A stretch of DNA of 8,266 nt from assembly GCA_009779295.1 (NCBI GenBank), contig WREN01000084.1:1-8266 (forward strand), given 5' to 3'. The notes under the pieces were generated by a model. It searched no databases. It had not been told where the DNA came from and saw only the letters and a list, made by a program, of their open reading frames with translations. The translations under genes and the position numbers were made by a program. The stretch comes from Oscillospiraceae bacterium. Lineage in GTDB: Bacteria; Bacillota; Clostridia; Oscillospirales; CAG-272. Positions 1 to 6,959 of the stretch are shown here, in pieces; position 1 is the first letter of the stretch, and each line of letters starts with the position of its first letter.

Positions 1-299
1 ACTTCTTCCGGCAGTAACGGCTTGTTGCCCGGTATATCGAACAGTTCATCGCCGACCGTTTCGTGATAAAGCGAGTGAACGCCGATTTCATGTCCGGCTT
101 CCTGCACCATTTTCACAACGTCGGGATTCACTTTCGCACATTCTCCTGTAAAGAAGAATGTAGCTTTGACGTCGTGTTTCGCGAAAATCGCCAAAATCTT
201 CTCCGTGCCGCTTTTGGTATAATTGTAAAACGGCGTGAAACTGCCTACGTCAGTTTCCATATCCATGCCGAACAAAACATATGATTTTTTCTTATCCAT
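1..299 (-). CDS. Polysaccharide deacetylase-like protein (NodB/CE4 superfamily), 3' part outside the window
   Basis: Reverse-strand translation from the ATG at 299-297 gives 99 complete codons and runs off the left edge with no stop. The protein opens MDKKKSYVLFGMDMETDVGS, without a signal peptide, so a cytosolic location is inferred. The acidic segment at residues 13-17 (DMETD) sits where the family has its first catalytic/metal motif. Residues 41-55 (KHDVKATFFFTGE) and 69-79 (GHEIGVHSLYH) are the classic NodB-fold signature; H75 and H79 form the HxxxH metal pair. Family members remove N- or O-acetyl groups from glycans, and PuuE-like relatives act on other amides. The start overlaps the stop of the upstream hydrolase-like gene by one base (TAATG), implying translational coupling and shared transcription. 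The family call is firm. The substrate is unknown, and the C-terminal catalytic motifs lie outside the window. Confidence 0.88.
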   Translation of the reverse strand, partial: MDKKKSYVLFGMDMETDVGSFTPFYNYTKSGTEKILAIFAKHDVKATFFFTGECAKVNPDVVKMVQEAGHEIGVHSLYHETVGDELFDIPGNKPLLPEE

Positions 300-2377
300 T
301 ATAAATTCTCCAATTCTGTAAGTTCTACATCAAGAACTTCACGTAATAAATTTATTTTCCAATTGATATGCAGCGGACCGCCTATGTATTCCATGCTGGG
401 CTCATATCCGAGACGTGAATCAAATTCAACCAGCGGCAGCGTAGCTTCGGCATTTTTAAGTTCACGCCCGCCGACTTCACGCAAACCTGTGATTAATTCA
501 AGCCGTTTTGCTTTATCTTTTTCTTCCGCAAGTTTAGTTTTTAATTTTACCCACTCTTTAACATTAACCGTTGTTTTTGCCGAATTTGAAATGAACTTCG
601 CGAGGTTGATTAAATGCGCCGCGTCGTCTTTCTTGTTCTCGTCAAGCGTTGGGTAAATCTCATTAAGCAATTTATAGCCCGCCTCATATTGATCCGCCGA
701 TTTGGTGTGGCATTTAATCTCGTAATTGATTTTGTTCCATTGATATTCATTTGACAGGTTATAACCGTATACAGGTGAACAAATCAAATTACCTCCGTGG
801 TGCGCGTATGGAACAGTCGGGAACTGCACATCCGTGCCTTTGAACAATACCAACGGATATGACGGACCGGTTCTGAACGGGCCGTACTGGTCTTCGTTTG
901 TGGAAACCAAATTGCGTATGCCGTCGCTGAAGTATTCGTACGCTTTCAACACAGCGTCCATGTTTTTCTCGCCCCAGTCGCGTTTCACGAGCATTTTCAG
1001 CACGGTTTCGTAATCCGGCGACGGTTTATAGAATGCCCATTTGGCGAGTTCAGATATAAACGACGGCCAGAATCCGTAATGGTGGCAGTCCATCGTTCCG
1101 CAAAGCCCCCAATTGTCATGCGCTTTTTGCATTTCAGCATATCTGCGCATCCATTGATACGGCGCGGGTTCGTAAGGAATCGTGCCGATGTCCCAAGTTA
1201 ATCCGCCGGTATTCGTCATTGAGTACAAACGCAAACCGCGTTCCTTGGCACGTTTCGCTTCGCTCTTGAAATATACTCCCGGTCCTTCAAAAAACAGCGT
1301 GTAATCGACCGTACGATTTATAATTCCCTCGCGCTCAACATTCTCGAACATCTCAAACGTTACGAGCAATGATACATCCAGCGGAAGGTTGTCGATAAGC
1401 GCCAGTCTGTACTTCTCTTCAACCCAGCCCCAGTTATACGACCAGAAGACGAAATCCGCTTTCGGCTGTTTGGCGCGGATGATACGCTTGACCATATCGA
1501 TCCATTGCGGGAAGTCGTAGCAAGGCCACCATCCCGGGCTGCAAGTGGCGTCCGGATTTTTCTTCGGCTTAACCGTTTCAAGCCGCAGTCTGCCCGTCGT
1601 ATGCGGGTCGTTGCTTGGAAATTCGCACGACTCGCCGACGAATACAACGCCTTTGAAACCGGGGCACTGTTCGAACAATTTTCCGTACAAGCCCTCGTAA
1701 AATTCTTCCGCGCCCTCGTCTTCGGGGTGCAGTTCGCTGTGCATGTAGCTGTAAACGTAAACGTCTACGCCGAGGTTTCCGGCGCGGTAGATCAAATCAT
1801 TGAAATCCGTGTAACCGTGCGGGGTTCTGTCAATGGCTTTGACAAAGAGCAGTAGGACGTTTATACCGTTATGCGCTATCGCGCTGATGTGTTCGTCTGG
1901 GAACATATCCAATCCGAACCCCGAATGTATCATGCGCGGCGAGAAGAGCGGCGTTCTGACTGTTTCCTGCTTTTCCAGATACGGACCTTCCGCGATATTC
2001 ATCAAATCCTCGATGAAATATCCCGCCTGCGCCGCAGAACGCGAATCACTTCCGCACAGGATAACCGAATCGTTTTCAATTTTCAGCTTGTATGAATTTT
2101 CTTCAAGGGTTTCATCGATACAATACGTGATCGTATTCGCATAACTGCCGCAGCATATCGTTTTTACGCCTACGAATACGCCCATCGATTTGAAAAAGTA
2201 ATCCTCCAGATCACGCGCGGCGTTATAAATAACTCTGTCGGCGTTCGCATCAATGATAATATTCCAGCCGCTCGTTATTTCTATAGCGGTTTCTTTTTTA
2301 GAAACCGTTTGATTCCGCCTGTTTGGTTTGTGAACTTCAAGTAAACGTTTGCGAAAATTGTAATTTTTTTCTGCCAT
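299..2377 (-). CDS. Cytosolic glycoside-hydrolase-like protein (GH20/GH67-type two-domain architecture), family unassigned
   Basis: 692 residues, complete, with no signal peptide and a basic N-terminus. Residues about 33-140 look like the small alpha/beta domain that precedes the barrel in GH20 and GH67 enzymes: an ArDLEDYF-type helix near 54-61, then a stretch around 95-121 ending in a GSDSRSAAQAGYFIEDL segment. The RTPLFSPRM motif (141-149) leads into a probable TIM barrel of about 145-450. Its strands include INVLLLF (172-178), VDVYVYSYMHSE (204-215), FKGVVFVGESCEF (241-253) and ADFVFWSYNWGW (307-318). E249 or E252 at a strand end are candidate catalytic acids, and many aromatics (WW, WSYNWGW, HHYGFW) suit a sugar pocket. 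Residues 450-692 appear mostly helical and contain DSRLGYEPSMEY (653-664). Expected role: cleaving an imported oligosaccharide. I cannot name a CAZy family or substrate. It follows the third binding-protein gene by 17 nt. Confidence 0.7.
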   Translation of the reverse strand: MAEKNYNFRKRLLEVHKPNRRNQTVSKKETAIEITSGWNIIIDANADRVIYNAARDLEDYFFKSMGVFVGVKTICCGSYANTITYCIDETLEENSYKLKIENDSVILCGSDSRSAAQAGYFIEDLMNIAEGPYLEKQETVRTPLFSPRMIHSGFGLDMFPDEHISAIAHNGINVLLLFVKAIDRTPHGYTDFNDLIYRAGNLGVDVYVYSYMHSELHPEDEGAEEFYEGLYGKLFEQCPGFKGVVFVGESCEFPSNDPHTTGRLRLETVKPKKNPDATCSPGWWPCYDFPQWIDMVKRIIRAKQPKADFVFWSYNWGWVEEKYRLALIDNLPLDVSLLVTFEMFENVEREGIINRTVDYTLFFEGPGVYFKSEAKRAKERGLRLYSMTNTGGLTWDIGTIPYEPAPYQWMRRYAEMQKAHDNWGLCGTMDCHHYGFWPSFISELAKWAFYKPSPDYETVLKMLVKRDWGEKNMDAVLKAYEYFSDGIRNLVSTNEDQYGPFRTGPSYPLVLFKGTDVQFPTVPYAHHGGNLICSPVYGYNLSNEYQWNKINYEIKCHTKSADQYEAGYKLLNEIYPTLDENKKDDAAHLINLAKFISNSAKTTVNVKEWVKLKTKLAEEKDKAKRLELITGLREVGGRELKNAEATLPLVEFDSRLGYEPSMEYIGGPLHINWKINLLREVLDVELTELENL
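308..311 (-). promoter_or_regulatory. Ribosome binding site of the deacetylase-like gene, inside the upstream coding end
   Basis: The minus strand reads GGAG here, 8 nt before the ATG at 299. It lies within the last codons of the hydrolase-like gene (Leu-Glu-Asn-Leu-stop). Together with the TAATG overlap it supports this start and coupled translation. Confidence 0.65.
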
Positions 2378-2389
2378 TTATGTTTTTCA

Positions 2390-2394
2390 CTCCT
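2390..2394 (-). promoter_or_regulatory. Ribosome binding site of the hydrolase-like gene
   Basis: The minus strand reads AGGAG, 12 nt before the ATG at 2377, within the sequence TAAAGGAGTG. It starts directly after, and partly shares, the stop codon region of the preceding lipoprotein gene. The spacing is longer than usual but equals that of the lipoprotein gene starting at 5312. Confidence 0.7.
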
Positions 2395-3855
2395 TTAATT
2401 TGTTTCTAACATTTGCCCGATGAGTTTTTCTATCGCCAAACTTATCTTCGTTTCGTTCTGCGCGTACCATGAAGCGAAATTGTTGCTTTTCGCACTCATT
2501 AAATCACGCATTACATATGCCGGATTTCCAATGTTGCTGTTGTAGACACTAACAAAATTTATATTTATGCCCGCTCTGATAATATCAAGCATTACCTGCG
2601 ATGTTTCATCCCTGGCGTATTTCACTTTCATAGCCGTGTCAAAATATACGGGGGATAAATTTTTATAACTTTCCGAAGAAGCGGCTTCTAAAAACGCGCC
2701 GACCATCTCAGTGTGCGCGCAATTATGCGGTACGCATAAAAGAGAAAACCCATTTTGGACATACGTGTAATATTTATCTTGATTTTCATCTAACTTTGGA
2801 TACGGAATTATGCCGAAATCATCTCTGCCGCGGAAATAAAGGTTCGAAGAAAGAACATATCCCGGCGTTAAAAACGCCAGCCCGCTTCTGAATCTGTCTT
2901 CCACTGTATCGTTTCCCGCATGTGTCGCCACAGACATCCCTGAATTTTCATAATAAAAATTATAAACTTTATCAACAAGTTTAGCCAATCTTTCCTGATC
3001 TATATTAAGCGCCGGAAAACCGTCCGCGTCTGTCGAAGTGAACCTTATATTTGAAGACGGTATAAACGCGTCGGCGTCGTTCCCCTTTCCGATAACCGCT
3101 CCGTATAAATCATTTGCGTCCATAATACCGTCGCCGTTTAAATCCTGATAAATATCCTTGACAAGATTATGCATATAATCAATAATCCATTTCCCTTCAA
3201 AAACAACGTCGTATAAGTTCGGGAGATCATATTCACGACGCAGTTTTTCATCGAAATACATGACATAACTGCTGCCTAAAAGAGATAGATTAGCATCTCC
3301 GGCGATAAAAGGAAGGTTTCCCGCAATAGTAACTTCGTTTATAAGCTGCTGATTCCACCAGGGGTTAGACAATTCAATATATGGAATATCGTGCATATTT
3401 GCGAATAATTTTTCAACCGCGATAGACGGCATCCTTATCGACCAACCGGCTATAACGTCGTATGCGTTGTCGTCCGCAAAGATGCTGCTCCGGATCATAT
3501 TCAGAGTCCTGTTGTAATCCTGCCAACCCGGACTAAGCATAACGTTTATTTTTATATTAAGCCTTTCCTCAACTGTCCTGTTACGTCTGTACACCGCGTC
3601 GTTTATAATATCGCCGTTTTCTTCTTCGGTGCAAAATTCGTACATGGCGTCGCCCTCGTCGCCGCGGATAAACAGATTCAGAGTTTCGCCTTGAAAATCT
3701 AAACCATCCGGCAGAGAATCTTTTATTTCGGTTTCAGCTATATTTTCTTCTCTCGGTAAGGACGATGTATCCTGTGTTACCTTATCATTTACCGCGTCAG
3801 TTCCGCATGACCCCAAAATCAATGTAACCAAAAATAAATATATAAATCTTTTCAT
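2395..3855 (-). CDS. Extracellular solute-binding lipoprotein (ABC importer), third of three tandem paralogs
   Basis: 486 residues from the ATG at 3855. An in-frame ATG at 3864 would add three residues and overlap the upstream stop as ATGA. I prefer 3855 because the next 56 nt match the start of the neighbouring paralog at 52 positions, both beginning MKRFIYLFL. The signal peptide ends in lipobox LGSC (Cys17), followed by a low-complexity acidic linker to about residue 45 and then the mature domain from SLPDGLDFQGE. Family-typical segments follow: VEERLNIKINV, PWWN (about 165-168), FGIIPYPK, KYARDE near the C-terminus and SNNFASWY. An EF-hand-like loop lies at D238-N240-D242-D246-D249. The protein would be anchored outside the membrane and deliver a ligand, probably an oligosaccharide, to an ABC permease. 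It has diverged most in the middle: for example, the other two paralogs share GWSAR and NKSI where this copy has GWSIR and NQQL. Confidence 0.88.
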   Translation of the reverse strand: MKRFIYLFLVTLILGSCGTDAVNDKVTQDTSSLPREENIAETEIKDSLPDGLDFQGETLNLFIRGDEGDAMYEFCTEEENGDIINDAVYRRNRTVEERLNIKINVMLSPGWQDYNRTLNMIRSSIFADDNAYDVIAGWSIRMPSIAVEKLFANMHDIPYIELSNPWWNQQLINEVTIAGNLPFIAGDANLSLLGSSYVMYFDEKLRREYDLPNLYDVVFEGKWIIDYMHNLVKDIYQDLNGDGIMDANDLYGAVIGKGNDADAFIPSSNIRFTSTDADGFPALNIDQERLAKLVDKVYNFYYENSGMSVATHAGNDTVEDRFRSGLAFLTPGYVLSSNLYFRGRDDFGIIPYPKLDENQDKYYTYVQNGFSLLCVPHNCAHTEMVGAFLEAASSESYKNLSPVYFDTAMKVKYARDETSQVMLDIIRAGININFVSVYNSNIGNPAYVMRDLMSAKSNNFASWYAQNETKISLAIEKLIGQMLETN

Positions 3856-3860
3856 AATTT

Positions 3861-5312
3861 TCATCCTGCCTCCAACATTAATTCGATGAGATTATCTAAC
3901 GCCGTTTCTATTTTTAACCTGTTCGTCTCAAACCAGGAGGCATAGTTATTGCTTTTTGATCCCACTACCTGACGCATTGGACCGTCCCAAACATCGCCTA
4001 AGCTGTAGGAATATATTTTCGCGAAATTCAAATCGACCCCGTCACGTATAATATCAAGCATTTTCGGCACTATTTCATCGCGCGCGTATTTGATTTTCAT
4101 CGCAGTTTCAAAATATACAGGCGTTACGCTTTTGTAGCTTTCGGACGCCATCGCTTCCATAAACGCCCCTACCGCGTCGGTTTTCGCGCAGTTTTTAGGA
4201 ACGCACATAAGATGCAAACCGTTCTGTATCCCGGTCATATATTTTTCCTGATGTTCGTCGTATTTGGGATAAGGTATTATACCGTAGTCAGATTCCATAT
4301 TTCTGTAATATACATTCGGAAAATACAAATATCCGGCAGAAATATAACAGCGGTTATTTACAAACATCTCCATTATTTCCTGTCCGGTATCGAATACTCC
4401 TTCGTTATTATATATAAAGTCGTATACTTTATTGACAAGCGCGGCAATTTTTTCATGTTCAATGTCAAGATACGGTATATTGTCTGCATCTTTTTTTGTC
4501 ATATGAACATTCGACGACGACAAAAACGCCACCAGATAATTCCCCTGATGCCAACCCGCCCCGTAAAAATCCTCTATATCTCTGATTCCGTCGCCGTTCA
4601 AGTCCTGATATATATCCTTAACCAGATTGTTCATATAATCAAAAGTCCATTTATTATCGAACACAGTGTCATATATATTCGGCAAATTTAAATCTTCCCG
4701 GATTTTAAAATTTTCAAATATTATTAAACAAGTACCCAAGAGCGAAGTATTTATGTCTCCAGACGCAAAATTCAATTTCCCCGCAATCGTCAGTTCATCG
4801 GTAATACTTTTGTTCCACCACGGTTCGGAAAAATTCAAATATTTTAATCCGTACAGATTCAAAAATAATCCTTCCGCCGCAAGTATCGGTACCCGCGCAG
4901 ACCAACCTGAAATAATATCATATGCCTGCTCGTCCGACGCTACGCTTCTGCGCATATTATTCATCGCCATATCGTAATTTTGCCAGCCGGGTCCGGGTAT
5001 AACATTCAATTTTACATTAAGCCTTTCTTCAACCGCAGCATTGCGTCTGTAAATCGCGTCATTTACAATATCGCCGTTTTCGCTTTCCGTATAAAATTCT
5101 TCATCGAAATCAGGTTCGCGAATGTAGAGATTGATAGTTTCCCCTTGAAAATCTAAACCGTCCGGCAGTGAATCTTTTATTTCGGTGTCAATTGCCGGGG
5201 CAGCGTTCTCAATTGACGGATTGTTTGGATCGGTATCATTGTTTACAACATCCGGCGTTCCGCATGACCCTAAAATCAATACAGCCAAAAATAAATATAT
5301 AAATCTTTTCAT
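3861..5312 (-). CDS. Extracellular solute-binding lipoprotein (ABC importer), second of three tandem paralogs
   Basis: 483 residues, complete. The signal peptide MKRFIYLFLAVLILGSC places the lipidated Cys at 17 (lipobox LGSC), followed by an Asn/Pro/Asp-rich linker to about residue 44. Two-lobed binding-protein features include DSLPDGLDFQGE (47-58), YRRNAAVEERLNVKLNV (88-104), EPWWNKSI (163-170), LPNIYDTVFDNKW (210-222), YGIIPYPKYDE (343-353) and KYARDE (408-413). D237-N239-D241-G242-D245-D248 forms a near-perfect 12-residue EF-hand/dockerin-type calcium loop. The role is inferred to be ligand capture for an ABC sugar importer not seen in the window. The gene begins 24 nt after the first paralog's stop. 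Its last codons supply the Shine-Dalgarno of the third. No member of this subfamily with a known ligand comes to mind. Confidence 0.9.
   Translation of the reverse strand: MKRFIYLFLAVLILGSCGTPDVVNNDTDPNNPSIENAAPAIDTEIKDSLPDGLDFQGETINLYIREPDFDEEFYTESENGDIVNDAIYRRNAAVEERLNVKLNVIPGPGWQNYDMAMNNMRRSVASDEQAYDIISGWSARVPILAAEGLFLNLYGLKYLNFSEPWWNKSITDELTIAGKLNFASGDINTSLLGTCLIIFENFKIREDLNLPNIYDTVFDNKWTFDYMNNLVKDIYQDLNGDGIRDIEDFYGAGWHQGNYLVAFLSSSNVHMTKKDADNIPYLDIEHEKIAALVNKVYDFIYNNEGVFDTGQEIMEMFVNNRCYISAGYLYFPNVYYRNMESDYGIIPYPKYDEHQEKYMTGIQNGLHLMCVPKNCAKTDAVGAFMEAMASESYKSVTPVYFETAMKIKYARDEIVPKMLDIIRDGVDLNFAKIYSYSLGDVWDGPMRQVVGSKSNNYASWFETNRLKIETALDNLIELMLEAG
3869..3873 (-). promoter_or_regulatory. Ribosome binding site of the third lipoprotein gene, inside the end of the second
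   Basis: The minus strand reads GGAGG, formed by the Leu-Glu-Ala codons TTG GAG GCA near the end of the second lipoprotein gene. It lies 4 nt before the ATG at 3864 and 13 nt before the ATG at 3855. The 12-nt spacing of two other genes in this operon favours 3855, but both starts may be used. Confidence 0.55.
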
Positions 5313-5324
5313 ATTTTTACAAAT

Positions 5325-5329
5325 CTCCT
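5325..5329 (-). promoter_or_regulatory. Ribosome binding site of the second lipoprotein gene
   Basis: The minus strand reads AAGGAGA in the 24-nt gap after the first lipoprotein gene, with the AGGAG core 12 nt before the ATG at 5312. It confirms that start; there is no competing upstream ATG. Confidence 0.7.
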
Positions 5330-5336
5330 TTTATTT

Positions 5337-6797
5337 TCATCCTGCCTCTAACATTTGCTCAACGAGCTTTTCTATCGCCGTTTCTATTCTTGGTCTGTTT
5401 GTTTCGTACCACGAAGCGAAATTATTACTTTTTGCCGTCATTAAAGAACGCATAACAAACCACGGAGATCCGATACTTTCGTTGTATATGCTCGCGAAAG
5501 GTAAATTAATCCCGTCGCGTATTATATCGAGCATTTTCGTCGATATTTCATCGCGCGCGTATTTTACTTTCATGGCAATGTCAAAATATACAGGCGTAAC
5601 ATTTTTATAACTTTCGCAAGCCGCCGCTTCCATGAACGCACCGACTGCTTCAAGTTTAGTACAGTCCAAAGGAACACATAACAACGACAATCCGTCCTGA
5701 ACGCGGGTCAAATATTTCTCCTGAAGGTCGTCGTATTTCGGGAAAGGTATAATGCTGTATTCGGTTTCGAAATCCCTGTAAACTTCGGAAGCATGACCTA
5801 AATATCCTGAGGTAAGATATCCCTGATTGTTTTTAAACATTGCGGTATAATCTCCATTTTTTGCGCTGTAATCAGCAGCGTATACCCCTTCGTTATTAAA
5901 AAAGAAATCATATATTCTATCAACAAGCGCGGATAATTTTTCGTATTCGATTTCAAAATACGGTATATTATCAGAATCCTTTTTAATCATTCGTATATTT
6001 GAAGACTGTAAAAACGCATCAGCTTGATTTACGGTATCCCAGAGTGCCCCGTAAAAATCGTTTTCATTCATTACGCCGTCGCCGTTTAGATCATGATGTA
6101 TATCTTTTACCAGGTTATTTAAATACTCAAGGGTCCATTTTCCGTCAAAAACCGTATCGTATATATTCGGCAAATTGTAGTCTTCTCTGATTTTATTATT
6201 TTCATATATAATCACACACCTTTCAAGACAAGTTAAATTAATGTCTCCCGCTATAAAATTCAATTTGTCTCCGATCGTCAGTTCGCTTACGATACTTTTA
6301 TTCCACCAGGGTTCGGTAGCTTTTAAATACGGCAATTCATGGAGATTCATAAACAGACCTTCCGCCGCAAGTATAGGTATTCTCGCAGACCAACCCGCGA
6401 TAAGGTCAAACATATTGTCACCCGCATTTATACTGGCGCGGATCGCGGTGACCGTCTGGTCATATTGTTCCCATGGTTTACCTTCGATGACGTTTATCTT
6501 TATATTCAGTCTTTCCTCAACAACGGAATTGCGTCTGTATACGGCGTCCTCAACAATATCGCCGCTTTCCTCAGCGAAAAACTCTATCATTGTGTTGTTG
6601 TCGCCGCGGACGCTTATATTTATTGTTTCTCCGTCAAAATCAAGACCATACGGCAGAGAATCTTTTATTTCGGTTTCCGGTGAATTCGTTTCGATTAATA
6701 AGGATGCCGTATGCAATTCTTTGTCATTTTCCGTTTTTGTTCCGCAAGACAAAAATATAAATAAAATAATCAATATCAAAGCCAAGGATCTTTTCAT
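5337..6797 (-). CDS. Extracellular solute-binding lipoprotein (ABC importer), first of three tandem paralogs and operon leader
   Basis: 486 residues from the ATG at 6797. The frame is open to a TTG at 6812, but that codon overlaps the GGAGG Shine-Dalgarno at 6806-6810, so 6797 is the start. The signal peptide MKRSLALILIILFIFLSC ends in a lipobox with Cys18, then a polar linker to about residue 44. Mature-domain landmarks match the other paralogs: DSLPYGLDFDGE (47-58), VEERLNIKINV (93-103), EPWWNKSI (162-169), LPNIYDTVFDGKW (209-221), KYARDE (412-417) and SNNFASWY (457-464). The acidic loop D236-N238-D240-D247 has Asn at position 9. An insertion around 308-320 (ADYSAKNGDYTAM) is longer than in the second paralog. 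As first gene after the promoter it is probably the most strongly expressed. Its product would bind an oligosaccharide-like ligand at the cell surface. Confidence 0.9.
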   Translation of the reverse strand: MKRSLALILIILFIFLSCGTKTENDKELHTASLLIETNSPETEIKDSLPYGLDFDGETINISVRGDNNTMIEFFAEESGDIVEDAVYRRNSVVEERLNIKINVIEGKPWEQYDQTVTAIRASINAGDNMFDLIAGWSARIPILAAEGLFMNLHELPYLKATEPWWNKSIVSELTIGDKLNFIAGDINLTCLERCVIIYENNKIREDYNLPNIYDTVFDGKWTLEYLNNLVKDIHHDLNGDGVMNENDFYGALWDTVNQADAFLQSSNIRMIKKDSDNIPYFEIEYEKLSALVDRIYDFFFNNEGVYAADYSAKNGDYTAMFKNNQGYLTSGYLGHASEVYRDFETEYSIIPFPKYDDLQEKYLTRVQDGLSLLCVPLDCTKLEAVGAFMEAAACESYKNVTPVYFDIAMKVKYARDEISTKMLDIIRDGINLPFASIYNESIGSPWFVMRSLMTAKSNNFASWYETNRPRIETAIEKLVEQMLEAG

Positions 6798-6805
6798 AAT
6801 TATTA

Positions 6806-6810
6806 CCTCC
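6806..6810 (-). promoter_or_regulatory. Ribosome binding site that sets the start of the first lipoprotein gene
   Basis: The minus strand reads GGAGG, 8 nt before the ATG at 6797, an ideal spacing. It excludes the in-frame TTG at 6812, which would place the start inside the Shine-Dalgarno itself. Confidence 0.88.
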
Positions 6811-6831
6811 AACTAATGCAGCGTCACTAAT

Positions 6832-6859
6832 ATTATACCATTAATTAATAAAATTTCAA
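6832..6859 (-). promoter_or_regulatory. Sigma-A-type promoter of the lipoprotein/hydrolase operon
   Basis: On the minus strand there is a -35 TTGAAA (6859-6854), a 16-bp AT-rich spacer, and a perfect -10 TATAAT (6837-6832). Initiation would fall near 6825, leaving a leader of roughly 28 nt before the ATG at 6797. It is the only promoter-like site I found ahead of the five-gene operon, whose internal gaps are too small for others outside coding sequence. Confidence 0.78.
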
Positions 6860-6878
6860 GTATTCTTAATAAATTTTC

Positions 6879-6907
6879 TTGACGTAGCGATATTTTCGTG
6901 TTACAAT
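6879..6907 (+). promoter_or_regulatory. Sigma-A-type promoter of the ceramidase-like gene
   Basis: -35 TTGACG (6879-6884), a 17-bp spacer and -10 TACAAT (6902-6907), each close to consensus. Initiation near 6914 would give an AT-rich leader of about 46 nt. Its -35 lies only 19 bp from the -35 of the opposing promoter, so one regulator bound between them could control both. Confidence 0.78.
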
Positions 6908-6947
6908 TCAATTACATAATAAAAATATAAAATTTAAAATATTAAAT

Positions 6948-6952
6948 GGAGG
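6948..6952 (+). promoter_or_regulatory. Ribosome binding site of the ceramidase-like gene
   Basis: GGAGG lies 7 nt before the ATG at 6960. A second in-frame ATG two codons later (6966) is possible but is spaced 13 nt away and less likely. Confidence 0.85.
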
Positions 6953-6959
6953 TTAATTT

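Larger units (their letters stand above)
2395..6797 (-). repeat. Tandem triplication of a solute-binding lipoprotein gene
   Basis: Three head-to-tail genes of nearly equal length (486, 483 and 486 residues) align over their whole length. In the block from LPN(I/L)YD to DLNGDG (33 residues), the second copy matches the first at 27 positions and the third at 26. The signal-peptide DNA of the second and third copies is 52/56 identical, much closer than the rest of the genes, so the triplication is old but locally homogenised. Confidence 0.85.

Noticed and set aside
4212..4691. 159-codon plus-strand open frame opposite the second lipoprotein gene
   Set aside because: It lies wholly inside a conserved coding region on the other strand, has an unnatural Ile/Tyr-rich composition and no start signal.
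6241..6816. 191-codon plus-strand open frame opposite the first lipoprotein gene
   Set aside because: It is antisense to a well-supported lipoprotein gene, has no ribosome binding site or recognisable domain, and its length follows from the base composition of the opposite strand.
6840..6849. ATTAATTAAT palindrome as an operator
   Set aside because: A 10-bp A/T-only palindrome in an AT-rich promoter spacer is expected by chance and has no GC-bearing half-sites.
6856..6882. TCAAG/CTTGA inverted repeat between the promoters
   Set aside because: The arms are just the two opposing -35 boxes plus one base each, so the symmetry is explained by the divergent promoters.
6924..6943. AT-rich near-palindrome in the leader of the ceramidase-like gene as a terminator or riboswitch
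   Set aside because: Arms of only five A/T pairs with an imperfect centre would form no stable RNA structure, and there is no U-tract context.
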